Assembly (NCBI GenBank): GCA_023269435.1
Contig: JAHFTJ010000001.1
Location: 1 to 45,328, forward strand
DNA from: Chlamydiota bacterium
GTDB lineage: Bacteria > Chlamydiota > Chlamydiia > Chlamydiales > 2-12-FULL-49-11
Reading direction: 5' to 3'
Length of the DNA: 45,328 bases
The notes beneath the pieces are model-generated. The model saw only the letters and a program-made list of their open reading frames with translations, ran no database searches and had not been told where the DNA came from. The position numbers were made by a program, and so were the translations under genes. Below are positions 9,028 through 17,825 of this stretch, in pieces (position 1 is the first letter of the stretch; each line of letters starts with the position of its first letter).

Positions 9028-9522
9028 ATGAAAATTATGAATTATTTTTCTTTTGTTATTTTTGCTGTATTTTTATTTACTAATATTAACGCCATAAATA
9101 TTGGTGATGAGGCACCTAATTTTGTACTTTACGACCAAAATGGTTTCCCGCATTCTTTAAGAGAGCATAGAGGGCAATTTGTTTTGCTATTTTTTTATGG
9201 AAGAGATTTTACCCCATTTGGCATAAGAGACGTTAAATTTTTCGAAAGAATGTATCAACCATTAAAACAAAAAAATGTTGTTATATATGGTATAAGCAAT
9301 GATTTTCTTAAAACACACCAGCTGTTTCATGAAAAATCTAAATTAACATACGATTTATTGTCAGACCCAGATAAAGAAGTTATTGGTTTGTATGGCGCTA
9401 ACGGATGGTTTGAGACTAAGTCAATTTCTGTACTAATTAGCCCTGACGGAAAACTTATTAATAAATATTGCGATGGCGATGTAAAAAATTATCCACTTTT
9501 AGCTTTAAAAAATTTAGATTAG
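9028..9522 (+). CDS. Exported peroxiredoxin-fold (AhpC/TSA, Bcp-like) protein lacking the peroxidatic cysteine
   Basis: The fold is recognisable: GDEAPNFVLYDQNG, then FVLLFFYGRDFTPFGIRD, then KKNVVIYGISND, LLSDPDKEVIGLYGANG and SVLISPDGKLI, all in Bcp/PrxQ order. In active enzymes the loop reads P-x-D-F-T-P-x-C-T; here it is GRDFTPFGI, so the catalytic Cys is Gly65 and the helix-capping Pro is Gly58. The only other cysteine lies near the C-terminus (~152). A signal peptide (MKIMNYFSFVIFAVFLFTNI) indicates export. It is therefore unlikely to reduce peroxides as such and may be a binding or structural derivative. ATG 9037 is an alternative start. Confidence 0.8.
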   Translation: MKIMNYFSFVIFAVFLFTNINAINIGDEAPNFVLYDQNGFPHSLREHRGQFVLLFFYGRDFTPFGIRDVKFFERMYQPLKQKNVVIYGISNDFLKTHQLFHEKSKLTYDLLSDPDKEVIGLYGANGWFETKSISVLISPDGKLINKYCDGDVKNYPLLALKNLD

Positions 9523-9539
9523 ACTTATGTAGGGTAATT

Positions 9540-11003
9540 ATGATAACGTTTGTTTATGTTTCACATAATAAGGATGATGCATTTGAATGCGACATAAAAA
9601 CTTCTTGTGGATTTGATGATTGTGAATTTCTCCACTTTTCAGAAAAAAACTTTTCTCAAGCTTACAATAAAGCACTTAAAAAAGCTAAACACAATATCAT
9701 AGTATTTTTAAGAGACGATATTGAGATACATTCAAAAAATTGGGGGGTTAAAGTAGTAAATTATTTTGAATGCTACGATTATTCAATTTTAGGTATAGTT
9801 GGGTCGATAACAATACCATTATCAGGTCTTGTTTGGGAGAATGAAGAATCTTTAGTTGGCAGGATATGGTATGAATCTTACGATTCTAAAAACGAAAACG
9901 CATTTTCTGGTATTTTTTCTGGAAAAATCATTCAAGTTGCTGCAGTAGACGACAGTCTATTTATAGTTAATAGGGATAGAATTAAAAAAAATTTTGATAC
10001 AAATTACAATGGAGACTCGTTTTATGAGATAGATTTTTGCCTGGAAAATATCAAAAATGGTGGAAAAATTGGTGTAATATTTGATTTAAAGATTGTTAAA
10101 TTAACATTTAATGAAAAAGATAATTGTTGGATTAACAATAGAAAACACTTTATAAACAACAACAAAGAACTGCCAATTCACATAACTCCAACTATAATAT
10201 TGGATAAAGGAAAAATAAAAATAGAGAACCAACCAAAAGTGACATTAATAATTGCAAATAAGAATAAACCAGTTGAATTAGCATCATCATTGGAATCAAT
10301 ATACGAAAAAAGCAATTATAATAATCTTGAGATAATCATTATAGATTTAGGATCTGATGCAAATAATTTACAAGATATTAAAGATTTTATTTTTAAACAT
10401 GAAAATACCAGATTATTCGAAATAAATAATGAACACATACCAGAAATATACAATGAAATAGTTAAAGATAACATAACAAACGATACAGAACTTCTATTAT
10501 TTTGTGATCCAGAAATTATTCTATTGAACGATGCAATATCTCGTATGGTTAACGTATATTTAAGTGATAAAGATAAGTGTGGCACGATTGGAATAAGAAT
10601 GCACAATAAAAATAATATGGTTAGACACTTTGGATTACATTTATTTTCTACGCATGTGGAGGATGACTTTGAACTTGGGATTGGTTTTCATGGATTTAAA
10701 TCTGCATACAAATATCAGAACAAAATAATTAAAGATATTGCAGGCTCATCGAGAGATTTTATGATGATAAGCAAAAAACTTTACGAAGAAGTTGGTGGGT
10801 TTAATAAGCAATACAACTATAGTTTAGATGACTTTGAATTAAATCTTAAAACAATATTACATAAACGTCGAAACTATTTATCAGGCAATTCTGTAGCTTA
10901 CTATTTAGGTGATGATATACCAAAATTCCTTCCATTTGATTTTGAAATACTAATCAATTTCATAAACGAACACATAGACATTATAAAAAATTATTTTTGC
11001 TAG
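9540..11003 (+). CDS. Two-domain glycosyltransferase (family 2-like)
   Basis: 487 residues, cytoplasmic. The first half (1-~220) starts MITFVYVSHN and has HNIIVFLRDDIEI, an acidic DD in the position of the sugar-nucleotide DxD site. The second half (~235-487) restarts as a classical GT2 domain: KVTLIIANKNKPVELASSLE, then LEIIIIDLGSD and LLLFCDPEIIL, then a late acidic cluster (SLDDFELNLK). Such two-module proteins transfer sugars to surface polysaccharide or glycoprotein; the acceptor is unknown. ATG 9540 follows a weak GGG site; a longer in-frame extension overlaps the previous gene and is unlikely. Its 3' end overlaps pgl by 23 bases, tail to tail. Confidence 0.75.
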   Translation: MITFVYVSHNKDDAFECDIKTSCGFDDCEFLHFSEKNFSQAYNKALKKAKHNIIVFLRDDIEIHSKNWGVKVVNYFECYDYSILGIVGSITIPLSGLVWENEESLVGRIWYESYDSKNENAFSGIFSGKIIQVAAVDDSLFIVNRDRIKKNFDTNYNGDSFYEIDFCLENIKNGGKIGVIFDLKIVKLTFNEKDNCWINNRKHFINNNKELPIHITPTIILDKGKIKIENQPKVTLIIANKNKPVELASSLESIYEKSNYNNLEIIIIDLGSDANNLQDIKDFIFKHENTRLFEINNEHIPEIYNEIVKDNITNDTELLLFCDPEIILLNDAISRMVNVYLSDKDKCGTIGIRMHNKNNMVRHFGLHLFSTHVEDDFELGIGFHGFKSAYKYQNKIIKDIAGSSRDFMMISKKLYEEVGGFNKQYNYSLDDFELNLKTILHKRRNYLSGNSVAYYLGDDIPKFLPFDFEILINFINEHIDIIKNYFC

Positions 11004-11715
11004 CGCTATCGTCAATGATCCATAAAGCTTTATTAGAATTCGTTCCAATTTTTGTAGCTGGGAGTGTATTTAAAGGATTTACAAAAATTTTTGAAATAAT
11101 GTCATTTTTATCACATCCAACAACGTAAATGATTATATTTTTAGCTGAATTAATTAATTGATATGTAAATGTCATTCTGTATTCTCTTTTTTGCGGTATG
11201 TAATTTGCAACTACAAATTTATCTTGCACGGTCAAAGCGCTTGTCCCAGGGAAAAGAGAGGCTATATGACCGTCTACTCCTATACCTAACATTATTAAAT
11301 CAAACTTGTTGTCTTGAAGCATGTTACGTATAATTGTTTCATATTTTTCTGCATTAGCTTCAATATTGCATTCGGCCTCCATGCGAAAAATGTGATCTTT
11401 TTTCAATGGAAGACTTCTTATTCCGCTATCCATTGCCATTTTATAGTTACTCTCTTTATTATTTGGAGAAACACCCCTTTCATCACTCCAAAATATATAA
11501 ACATTTTCCCATTGAATTGTTGTTGAACATTCTTCGGATAGTTGCTTATAAACTTTTAATGGAGTATTTCCTCCAGATATAGCTACAAAAAATTTTCCTT
11601 TTTCATCTATCGATTTTTTTGCTATTTTTGTAAAATAATCTACAGTAAAAGCTATTGTTTGATTTTCATCACCAGGTAACGCTACTTTTTTCCTTTTGTC
11701 AAAATTTATACACAT
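10981..11715 (-). CDS. pgl: 6-phosphogluconolactonase
   Basis: Second enzyme of the oxidative pentose phosphate pathway, hydrolysing 6-phosphogluconolactone. Family motifs: FFVAISGGNTPLKVYKQL, YIFWSDERGVSPNNKESNY and LIMLGIGVDGHIASLFPGTS. Length 244 residues is normal for the DevB/SOL type. I use ATG 11715 rather than the TTG six bases upstream. The gene overlaps the end of opcA by 10 bases and is the last of the pyrG-ruvX-zwf-opcA-pgl run. In chlamydiae pgl (devB) follows zwf directly, so here opcA is inserted between them. Confidence 0.94.
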   Translation of the reverse strand: MCINFDKRKKVALPGDENQTIAFTVDYFTKIAKKSIDEKGKFFVAISGGNTPLKVYKQLSEECSTTIQWENVYIFWSDERGVSPNNKESNYKMAMDSGIRSLPLKKDHIFRMEAECNIEANAEKYETIIRNMLQDNKFDLIMLGIGVDGHIASLFPGTSALTVQDKFVVANYIPQKREYRMTFTYQLINSAKNIIIYVVGCDKNDIISKIFVNPLNTLPATKIGTNSNKALWIIDDSASKNNFL

Positions 11716-12800
11716 GAACAAATTATTTCGTTAGGGTAGAGAGACAGTAATTTTAATACTTTTAAAAAAGTTTCGCTTGTCCCTTGATTGTAAATTTCAT
11801 ACGACATCGACTTTCCTATATCTTCTGATTCTAATATATGATGAATTGGCATTTCACAATGTGAAGATGTTGATAATTGTATTTTCACTTTGTCTATATG
11901 TTCGAAATCTCTTTCAAATGAAATGTGTTGATTATCATAAGAGACTAATTCTATTTTTATTAATCTACCAGACTGAAGATTTGTGTTTTTGCCAACTGTA
12001 AGAGCTATATCAATAGGTCCATAATCAGAATGATATTTAAATAGTAAATCTTCTTTGATTCCAATTACAGAATTAAATTTCCATCCTAATTTTACAGATA
12101 AGTACCCTTGAAAATACAAACTTTGTATTTTTTTGTGAAGACACTGATCTGCGCGAAAATTATTGTAAACAATGTTTATTTGTTTAGTTTTATTTATACA
12201 ATCTATTTTATCTTCAGTATTGAAATAATGAACAAATAACGCCCTCCATGGAGCTATTCTCGCCCAACTAAGATCTCCTATGCTGCATGCCAAAGTGTCG
12301 TGTAATCGTATTAGAGTGTTTGAAAAATCTGTAATGTGAATCGCTGTCTCTGAATCAAAAACTGTCCTTGTAGAGAGATTTTTTAATTTCATAGATATTA
12401 GATTATCTTCAGATGGATCATCTGCCCAAAGTAGATAAACTGGTCTGTCTGATAGTAAATGTGGTATTATTACAAAAGGGATACGTTCAATAAATGATAT
12501 AGAGACTTCAAAATTAATTATATCGCAAAAAATTGTGTTTTTACCATTTTTTTCCGGTGTAAGTATGTTTACAGATGTATTTAAAAAATCTCCACTTTCA
12601 CAAACTGTTATTAAGATAATTCTACAAGGGTAATATCTAATTATATTTTTTAATATTTGTTTTATATATTCTTCGCGCTTATTTTTTTTTGTGTAAATAA
12701 TAAGATTAAACAGCGATGCTTTGGTTGTGCTGATTAATTGATTTTTACAATGAATATATGGTAGCTGAGATTCAATTTCTTTAGGTTTTATGTAATTCAT
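11706..12800 (-). CDS. opcA: Glucose-6-phosphate dehydrogenase assembly protein OpcA
   Basis: OpcA promotes oligomerisation and activation of G6PDH in cyanobacteria and actinobacteria. The hallmark GDLSWARIAPWRALF is present (residues ~180-190), preceded by SDRPVYLLWADDPS and the FSNTLIRLHD region, all in OpcA order. 364 residues fit the family. The start ATG at 12800 overlaps the zwf stop as ATGA, so translation is coupled with its target enzyme; an upstream GTG (12812) is less likely. Adjacency to zwf strongly supports the function. It is absent from the zwf-devB locus of classical Chlamydia. Confidence 0.88.
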   Translation of the reverse strand: MNYIKPKEIESQLPYIHCKNQLISTTKASLFNLIIYTKKNKREEYIKQILKNIIRYYPCRIILITVCESGDFLNTSVNILTPEKNGKNTIFCDIINFEVSISFIERIPFVIIPHLLSDRPVYLLWADDPSEDNLISMKLKNLSTRTVFDSETAIHITDFSNTLIRLHDTLACSIGDLSWARIAPWRALFVHYFNTEDKIDCINKTKQINIVYNNFRADQCLHKKIQSLYFQGYLSVKLGWKFNSVIGIKEDLLFKYHSDYGPIDIALTVGKNTNLQSGRLIKIELVSYDNQHISFERDFEHIDKVKIQLSTSSHCEMPIHHILESEDIGKSMSYEIYNQGTSETFLKVLKLLSLYPNEIICSCV

Positions 12801-14335
12801 ACTCTTTTCCACTGACGACTCTCATTTTCTAATAATAAATCTGATTCTTTTGTACCCCAAGTTCCGGCTCTATAAAATTCATTTTCTTTTAATGTTGTGA
12901 AGGCCCACTTGTTTAAAATTGGAGTAATTAATTTCCATGAATATAACGATTCATCAGCTCTTGCGAAAAGAGTTGTGTCGCCAAGCATAGCGTCATATAT
13001 TAATCGTTCATATGCTTCTGGAATCTCTTTTCCAAAATAATTATCGTATTGAAAATCCATATTCACTGGCGTCAAAATTTTGCTTGATCTAGGGGTCTTG
13101 CTATTAAATTTAATAGATATTCCTTCGTTTGGTTGAATGCGGAAAATAATTGAATTTGGTTCATTGCAATTTTTACCTTTTTTATTTGTAAACAAATTGT
13201 TTTTATTATGTTTAAATGTCACTGCTATTTCAGTGCATCTCTTTGGTAACCGCTTGCCGGCTCGTATGTATATAGGCATTCCATGCCATCTCGAGTTGTT
13301 TATTTCTATGCGCATAGCGGCAAATGTCTCTACATTCGAAGTACTTGACACATTATTCTCGTCTCGGTATCCGCAGACGCTTTCTCCCTCTATAAATCCA
13401 TCCTTGTATTGCCCTCGACGCGTCCATTTATCTATCATTTCTTCATTATATGGCAAAATAGATTCTAAAATTTTTACCTTTTCATCTCTTATTGCATTTG
13501 GATCTAAACTAGTAGGCTGCTCCATTGTTATAAGAGATAGAAGCTGCATTAGATGATTTTGTATAATATCACGAAGTAACCCAGCTTTTTCGTAAAAGTT
13601 ACCCCTCTCCTCTATTCCAATAGTTTCAGCAACAGTTATTTGAATATTATCTATACAATTATTATTCCAAATATTTTCAAAAATAGGATTACTAAATCTA
13701 AAAATAAGTATATTTTGAACGGTTTCTTTACCAAGGTAGTGATCGATTCTATATATTTGATCTTCTCTTAATGATTTTAAAAGTTGATTTTTCAGATAAA
13801 CTGCAGAATCGTAATCCTTGCCAAATGGTTTTTCTATAATTACACGTGAAAAACGCCTATCATCTTCTTTATTATAAATTAAATTATGTAGCGTTAGATT
13901 TTCTATAATTGTCAAATATGAAGAAGGTTGGACAGAAAGATAAAAAATTCTGTTTCCCTTTGTGCCAAATTGCGCATCTAAATTTTTTAAGTAGACGTCT
14001 AATTCACTATATGCATTAGAATCTTGAAAGTCTCCATTGTAATAAAAAAGCCTTTCCAAAAAAAGGGCGAGTTCATATTCATGCACATCGCTGCGAGAGA
14101 ATTTTTCTATACACAGTTTCATTTCTTCGCGAAATGATTCATTGGTTTTATCACGTCTTGCAAATCCTACACATACAAAATTTGGCTGAAGTTGCCCATC
14201 TACAGATAAGTTGTAAATAGCAGGCATTAGTTTTTTGTGAGTTAAATCACCAGATGCCCCATATATAACTAATATACATGGTTCTGGCGATGCTAATAGA
14301 TCTTCATCTTTCAGAGGATTTTTTACATTTAACAT
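12797..14335 (-). CDS. zwf: Glucose-6-phosphate 1-dehydrogenase
   Basis: Oxidises glucose 6-phosphate to the lactone and makes NADPH. The N-terminal Rossmann motif is VIYGASGDLTHKKL (residues ~24-37). The active-site helix is IYRIDHYLGKETVQN with the catalytic His and substrate Lys, and RIEINNSRWHGMPIYIRAGK follows. 512 residues is full length. The gene starts seven bases inside the end of ruvX and is coupled to opcA at its end. The cluster supplies reducing power and ribose phosphates to an organism that otherwise depends heavily on its host. Confidence 0.97.
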   Translation of the reverse strand: MLNVKNPLKDEDLLASPEPCILVIYGASGDLTHKKLMPAIYNLSVDGQLQPNFVCVGFARRDKTNESFREEMKLCIEKFSRSDVHEYELALFLERLFYYNGDFQDSNAYSELDVYLKNLDAQFGTKGNRIFYLSVQPSSYLTIIENLTLHNLIYNKEDDRRFSRVIIEKPFGKDYDSAVYLKNQLLKSLREDQIYRIDHYLGKETVQNILIFRFSNPIFENIWNNNCIDNIQITVAETIGIEERGNFYEKAGLLRDIIQNHLMQLLSLITMEQPTSLDPNAIRDEKVKILESILPYNEEMIDKWTRRGQYKDGFIEGESVCGYRDENNVSSTSNVETFAAMRIEINNSRWHGMPIYIRAGKRLPKRCTEIAVTFKHNKNNLFTNKKGKNCNEPNSIIFRIQPNEGISIKFNSKTPRSSKILTPVNMDFQYDNYFGKEIPEAYERLIYDAMLGDTTLFARADESLYSWKLITPILNKWAFTTLKENEFYRAGTWGTKESDLLLENESRQWKRV

Positions 14336-14772
14336 AATGTTATTTCTTCTCTATCATAATCCAAATAAGATTGTAATATCAATGTAGCAGATAGTATATC
14401 TACTACTTCATCTCTTTTTTTTCTTTTTACGTTCGTTTCACGTAAAAGTGACTGCGCCTGTTTCGATGTAAGCCTTTCATCTAAAAGTACAACTTTTTTA
14501 TTTGTTATATTTTCTAATTTTTTTGCAAATTTACGTATTATTTCAGAGATTAAACTCTCGCCTCCACTAAGATGAAGTGGGAGACCAACTACGAACGTAT
14601 CTATTTCACTTGCGCTGTCGACGCTCTGTAAAATTCTATCAACATTTTTAGCTTCATCTGGTGAACGAGCTATTTTAGCTCTTGGAATTGCAAAATTTGT
14701 ATATGGGGAAGAAGCTGCTATCCCTATATGTTTAAATCCGTAATCAATCCCTACGGCAATTTTTTTTTTCAT
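14329..14772 (-). CDS. ruvX: Putative Holliday junction resolvase RuvX/YqgF (pre-16S rRNA nuclease)
   Basis: RNase H-like nuclease implicated in 16S rRNA 5'-end maturation. The 147 residues hold the family motifs in order: KIAVGIDYGFKHIGIAAS with the first catalytic Asp, TFVVGLPLHLSGGES, VVLLDERLTSKQAQ with the catalytic Glu, and DEVVDILSATLILQSYLD with the last Asp. I start at ATG 14772; an in-frame ATG nine bases upstream is possible. Its start lies inside the 3' end of pyrG and its end overlaps zwf. The same order (pyrG, yqgF, zwf) is found in C. trachomatis CT183-CT185. Confidence 0.92.
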   Translation of the reverse strand: MKKKIAVGIDYGFKHIGIAASSPYTNFAIPRAKIARSPDEAKNVDRILQSVDSASEIDTFVVGLPLHLSGGESLISEIIRKFAKKLENITNKKVVLLDERLTSKQAQSLLRETNVKRKKRDEVVDILSATLILQSYLDYDREEITLC

Positions 14773-16378
14773 TAGATACAATTGCCTTTATAAATGAGAT
14801 GAATAGTGGATGCGGGTCTGTAGGTTTAGATTTGAATTCTGGATGAAATTGAACGCCAACCATCCATTGGTGGTTAATGTTTTCAATTATTTCACATAAC
14901 TCCTCATTGTTATCATTATTTGTGCCAACTACTTTTAACCCATGCTCTTCGTATAATTTTTTGTATTCGTTATTAAATTCATATCTATGTCTATGTCGTT
15001 CAGAAATTTGATGTTTACCATATGCTTTGTATGAAAGTGAGCTTACATCTATATTGCATTTATAGGCTCCTAATCTCATAGATCCACCTATGTTTTTAAC
15101 ATTCTTTTGTTCTGATAACAACGATATTACTTTATACTTTGTAAGTGGGTCTATTTCTGTAGTGTTTGCTTTATGTAGATTTAAAACATTTCTTGCAAAT
15201 TCGATAACCATTACTTGCATTCCTAAGCAGATGCCAAAATATGGAACATTGTGTTCGCGACAAAATTTTGCTGCAGTAACCTTTCCTTCTAACCCTCTTT
15301 CACCAAAACCGCCAGGGACTAAAATACCGTGACATTGCGATACTGCCTTTGAAAAATTATCTTCATCAGTTATTTTCTCTGAGTCAATCCCAATAATATT
15401 TATTAAAACTCCATTAACTATGCCAGCATGTGTTAGCGACTCAAATATAGATTTATAAGCATCCTTATGCTGCAAATATTTACCTATAAAACCTATGTTT
15501 ATAGTTTTTTTTGTAGATATTAAATCTGCAACAAACTTTTCTAATTTTTGTAAATTAGATTTTTGTTTTTTTATGTCAAGAAGTTCTGATATACTAATAT
15601 CAAATCCAGCTTTTTGTAAAAGAATTGGTACTTCATATACAGTATTTTTTACGTCTATTACGTCTATCACGCGTTCAATTGGCACACTGCAAAATAGACT
15701 AATTTTTTCTTTTATCTCCTTGCTTAAAGATTCTTTGCATCTACACAGTATCATATCAGGGAAAATTCCAGACCGTTGTAGTTGTTGAACTGAGTGTTGC
15801 GTTGGCTTTGTCTTTACTTCATCAGCATGTTCGATGTATGGAACATATGTTAAATGTATGTTTATAGAATCACCTAAGTGTTCATGTCTAAATTGCCTTA
15901 TAGCTTCTAAAAATGGTTGAGATTCTATGTCCCCAACCGTTCCGCCTATTTCTATAATAGTTACATCTATGTCACTTTTTTGATTTGAACAAGCTATAAT
16001 TCTATTTTTAATTACATCTGTAATATGCGGAATTACCTGAACTGTTTTACCTAAATACTCTCCAGCCCTCTCTTTCTTTAGAACTTCATCATATATTTGA
16101 CCAGATGTACTATTAGAAATTTTAGATAACGGAGAATTTGTAAATCTATAATAATGACCCAAATCTAAATCTGTCTCAGCGCCATCGTCTGTAACATATA
16201 TCTCTCCATGTTGAAATGGATTCATAGTACCAGGGTCAACATTTAAATACGGATCTAATTTCATTAAAGCAATTTTTAAACCTTTCCCTTCAAGGAGAAG
16301 GCCAAGAGAAGCTGCCACAATTCCTTTGCCAAGAGATGAGAGAACACCACCTGTTATAAAAATAAATTTACTTTTCAC
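14744..16378 (-). CDS. pyrG: CTP synthase
   Basis: Makes CTP from UTP, ATP and glutamine. The synthetase domain opens KFIFITGGVLSSLGKGIVAA and contains LKLDPYLNVDPGTMNPFQHGE-type substrate-binding sequence. The glutaminase domain has GFGERGLEGK, FGICLGMQ with the nucleophile Cys, and QFHPEFKSKP with the catalytic His-x-Glu. At 544 residues it is full length. The start codon is GTG (16378), the only sensible start directly before KSKFIF. First gene of the five-gene minus-strand operon. Confidence 0.97.
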   Translation of the reverse strand: MKSKFIFITGGVLSSLGKGIVAASLGLLLEGKGLKIALMKLDPYLNVDPGTMNPFQHGEIYVTDDGAETDLDLGHYYRFTNSPLSKISNSTSGQIYDEVLKKERAGEYLGKTVQVIPHITDVIKNRIIACSNQKSDIDVTIIEIGGTVGDIESQPFLEAIRQFRHEHLGDSINIHLTYVPYIEHADEVKTKPTQHSVQQLQRSGIFPDMILCRCKESLSKEIKEKISLFCSVPIERVIDVIDVKNTVYEVPILLQKAGFDISISELLDIKKQKSNLQKLEKFVADLISTKKTINIGFIGKYLQHKDAYKSIFESLTHAGIVNGVLINIIGIDSEKITDEDNFSKAVSQCHGILVPGGFGERGLEGKVTAAKFCREHNVPYFGICLGMQVMVIEFARNVLNLHKANTTEIDPLTKYKVISLLSEQKNVKNIGGSMRLGAYKCNIDVSSLSYKAYGKHQISERHRHRYEFNNEYKKLYEEHGLKVVGTNNDNNEELCEIIENINHQWMVGVQFHPEFKSKPTDPHPLFISFIKAIVSNEKKNCRRD

Positions 16379-16435
16379 TTAATATAAGTCTAAATGAATT
16401 GTGGTAAATTTTCCACTAAATTTAAAGTTTCATAA

Positions 16436-17734
16436 TCAAAAACCCCAAGATGCGCGCATTGCAAAATAATCTGTCATTTTATTGAAGAACTGCCCTTCAC
16501 TGTAACCATTGTGATACTCTCCGAATACACGAACTTTTCTCCCTGCCCCCTGTAATTTTGACCATTCATAGCCAAGTTGTATAGTGGCGCTTGTTTTGTA
16601 ACTGTTTACTTGCCAATGTTGCATGTCTATTGCTATAAAAGGTGATCCGTAAAGTTTGTGGTAATGATGTCTTAAGTTAACTATACGCCATTCTAAACCA
16701 TATTCAAAATAAAAAAACTTCATAGGGAATGAGTCGTCACTGTTTACTACAATTCCTGGTCCAACATACAATCGTAATCCACTTGTTGCTTGATATGAAG
16801 TAAAAAAATCGACAGCCTCAAAACTTGGATTAACCCTTAAAACATCTGAATGATTAATTATAAATTCATCGCCAAGATGACTTGAAATATGATAGGCACG
16901 TAATCTAAATGCCCATTTATCAAAAGCATAAGTTATTGGTACAGATATTATGTAATCTGTTGTTACGAGTTCAGCCCATTCTCCACGCGGATGAACAATT
17001 GGCTTTATATCAAAATTAGCCCATACACATCCAGCAATAGATATTTGTAGATCACCGCGCATTGGAAACACATCAAACCATCTGAAGATTGGAAAAATGT
17101 CCCCTAGAGAGACTGCCGCTTGATTATTCGCCAATATTTTATCGCCACTCCTATACGCTACAGAATAAGTCGGCTCTCTTGGATTGGCTATTAATGGTTG
17201 AAAAATTACAGTAGATTCAGGAAACCATACACCATTCATTTGTCTAATTGGTTGTTTTTCATTTAACCTTCTTTTAATTTGTTGATCAATCTTTCCGTCT
17301 TTGACATTTTTAACGTCTGGCAAATCTTTTACAAATGCAATAATACTATTTTTTATCCTCTCGTCACTTGGTAAGTTGTACAAATATACAACAAAATATT
17401 TATCAACAAAGACTAAAACGTTTAATTCGTAATAGTTATCATCTATAAGAGCTTGAATATAACCTTCTAGGTATGATGCAGATTCCCCGTTTAGATGTTC
17501 AGGAGAGATTTTATCTGTCCTTGATAATCGTAATTTTTTAGATTGTTTTTCCCTCTCTTCTATTAAATGAATTGTTAATTCATCGCTATAGTCTTTTCTT
17601 GGGTCGCATTGGTGTATTATACATTCTATATTTTGATTGTAATTGCTACAATTTTGTTCTGTTTCAGAGCAATAACAAAACGTAGTTGAACATTTTGAAA
17701 TGAAAAGAACTGCGATTATACATTTATATGACAT
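16436..17734 (-). CDS. Outer-membrane protein of DUF1207 type
   Basis: 432 residues with an N-terminal signal peptide-like segment and many early cysteines (residues 4-45). The segment around 70-150 has a BON-like alternation, VLVFVDKYFVVYLYN...IIAFVKDLPDVKNVKDG. From ~175 the DUF1207 pattern FPESTVIFQPLIANPREPTYSVAYRSG begins, followed by repeating amphipathic beta strands (RWFDVFPMRGDLQISIAG, FFYFEYGLEWRIVN, KVRVFGEYHNGYS). It ends in MRASWGF; a terminal Phe is the usual outer-membrane barrel signal. An outer-membrane beta-barrel is inferred; substrate unknown. Monocistronic by spacing. Confidence 0.7.
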   Translation of the reverse strand: MSYKCIIAVLFISKCSTTFCYCSETEQNCSNYNQNIECIIHQCDPRKDYSDELTIHLIEEREKQSKKLRLSRTDKISPEHLNGESASYLEGYIQALIDDNYYELNVLVFVDKYFVVYLYNLPSDERIKNSIIAFVKDLPDVKNVKDGKIDQQIKRRLNEKQPIRQMNGVWFPESTVIFQPLIANPREPTYSVAYRSGDKILANNQAAVSLGDIFPIFRWFDVFPMRGDLQISIAGCVWANFDIKPIVHPRGEWAELVTTDYIISVPITYAFDKWAFRLRAYHISSHLGDEFIINHSDVLRVNPSFEAVDFFTSYQATSGLRLYVGPGIVVNSDDSFPMKFFYFEYGLEWRIVNLRHHYHKLYGSPFIAIDMQHWQVNSYKTSATIQLGYEWSKLQGAGRKVRVFGEYHNGYSEGQFFNKMTDYFAMRASWGF

Positions 17735-17825
17735 TTGACATCCTAAGCAAATTCAAATAGCTAAAATTTTTACGCAAACGAATTGACACGTCTACTCAAT
17801 TAGACATATAGAATAAATCCGCAAT

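Noticed and set aside
13137-13556. Plus-strand open frame of 139 codons inside zwf
   Set aside because: Shadow of the highly conserved zwf sequence on the other strand.
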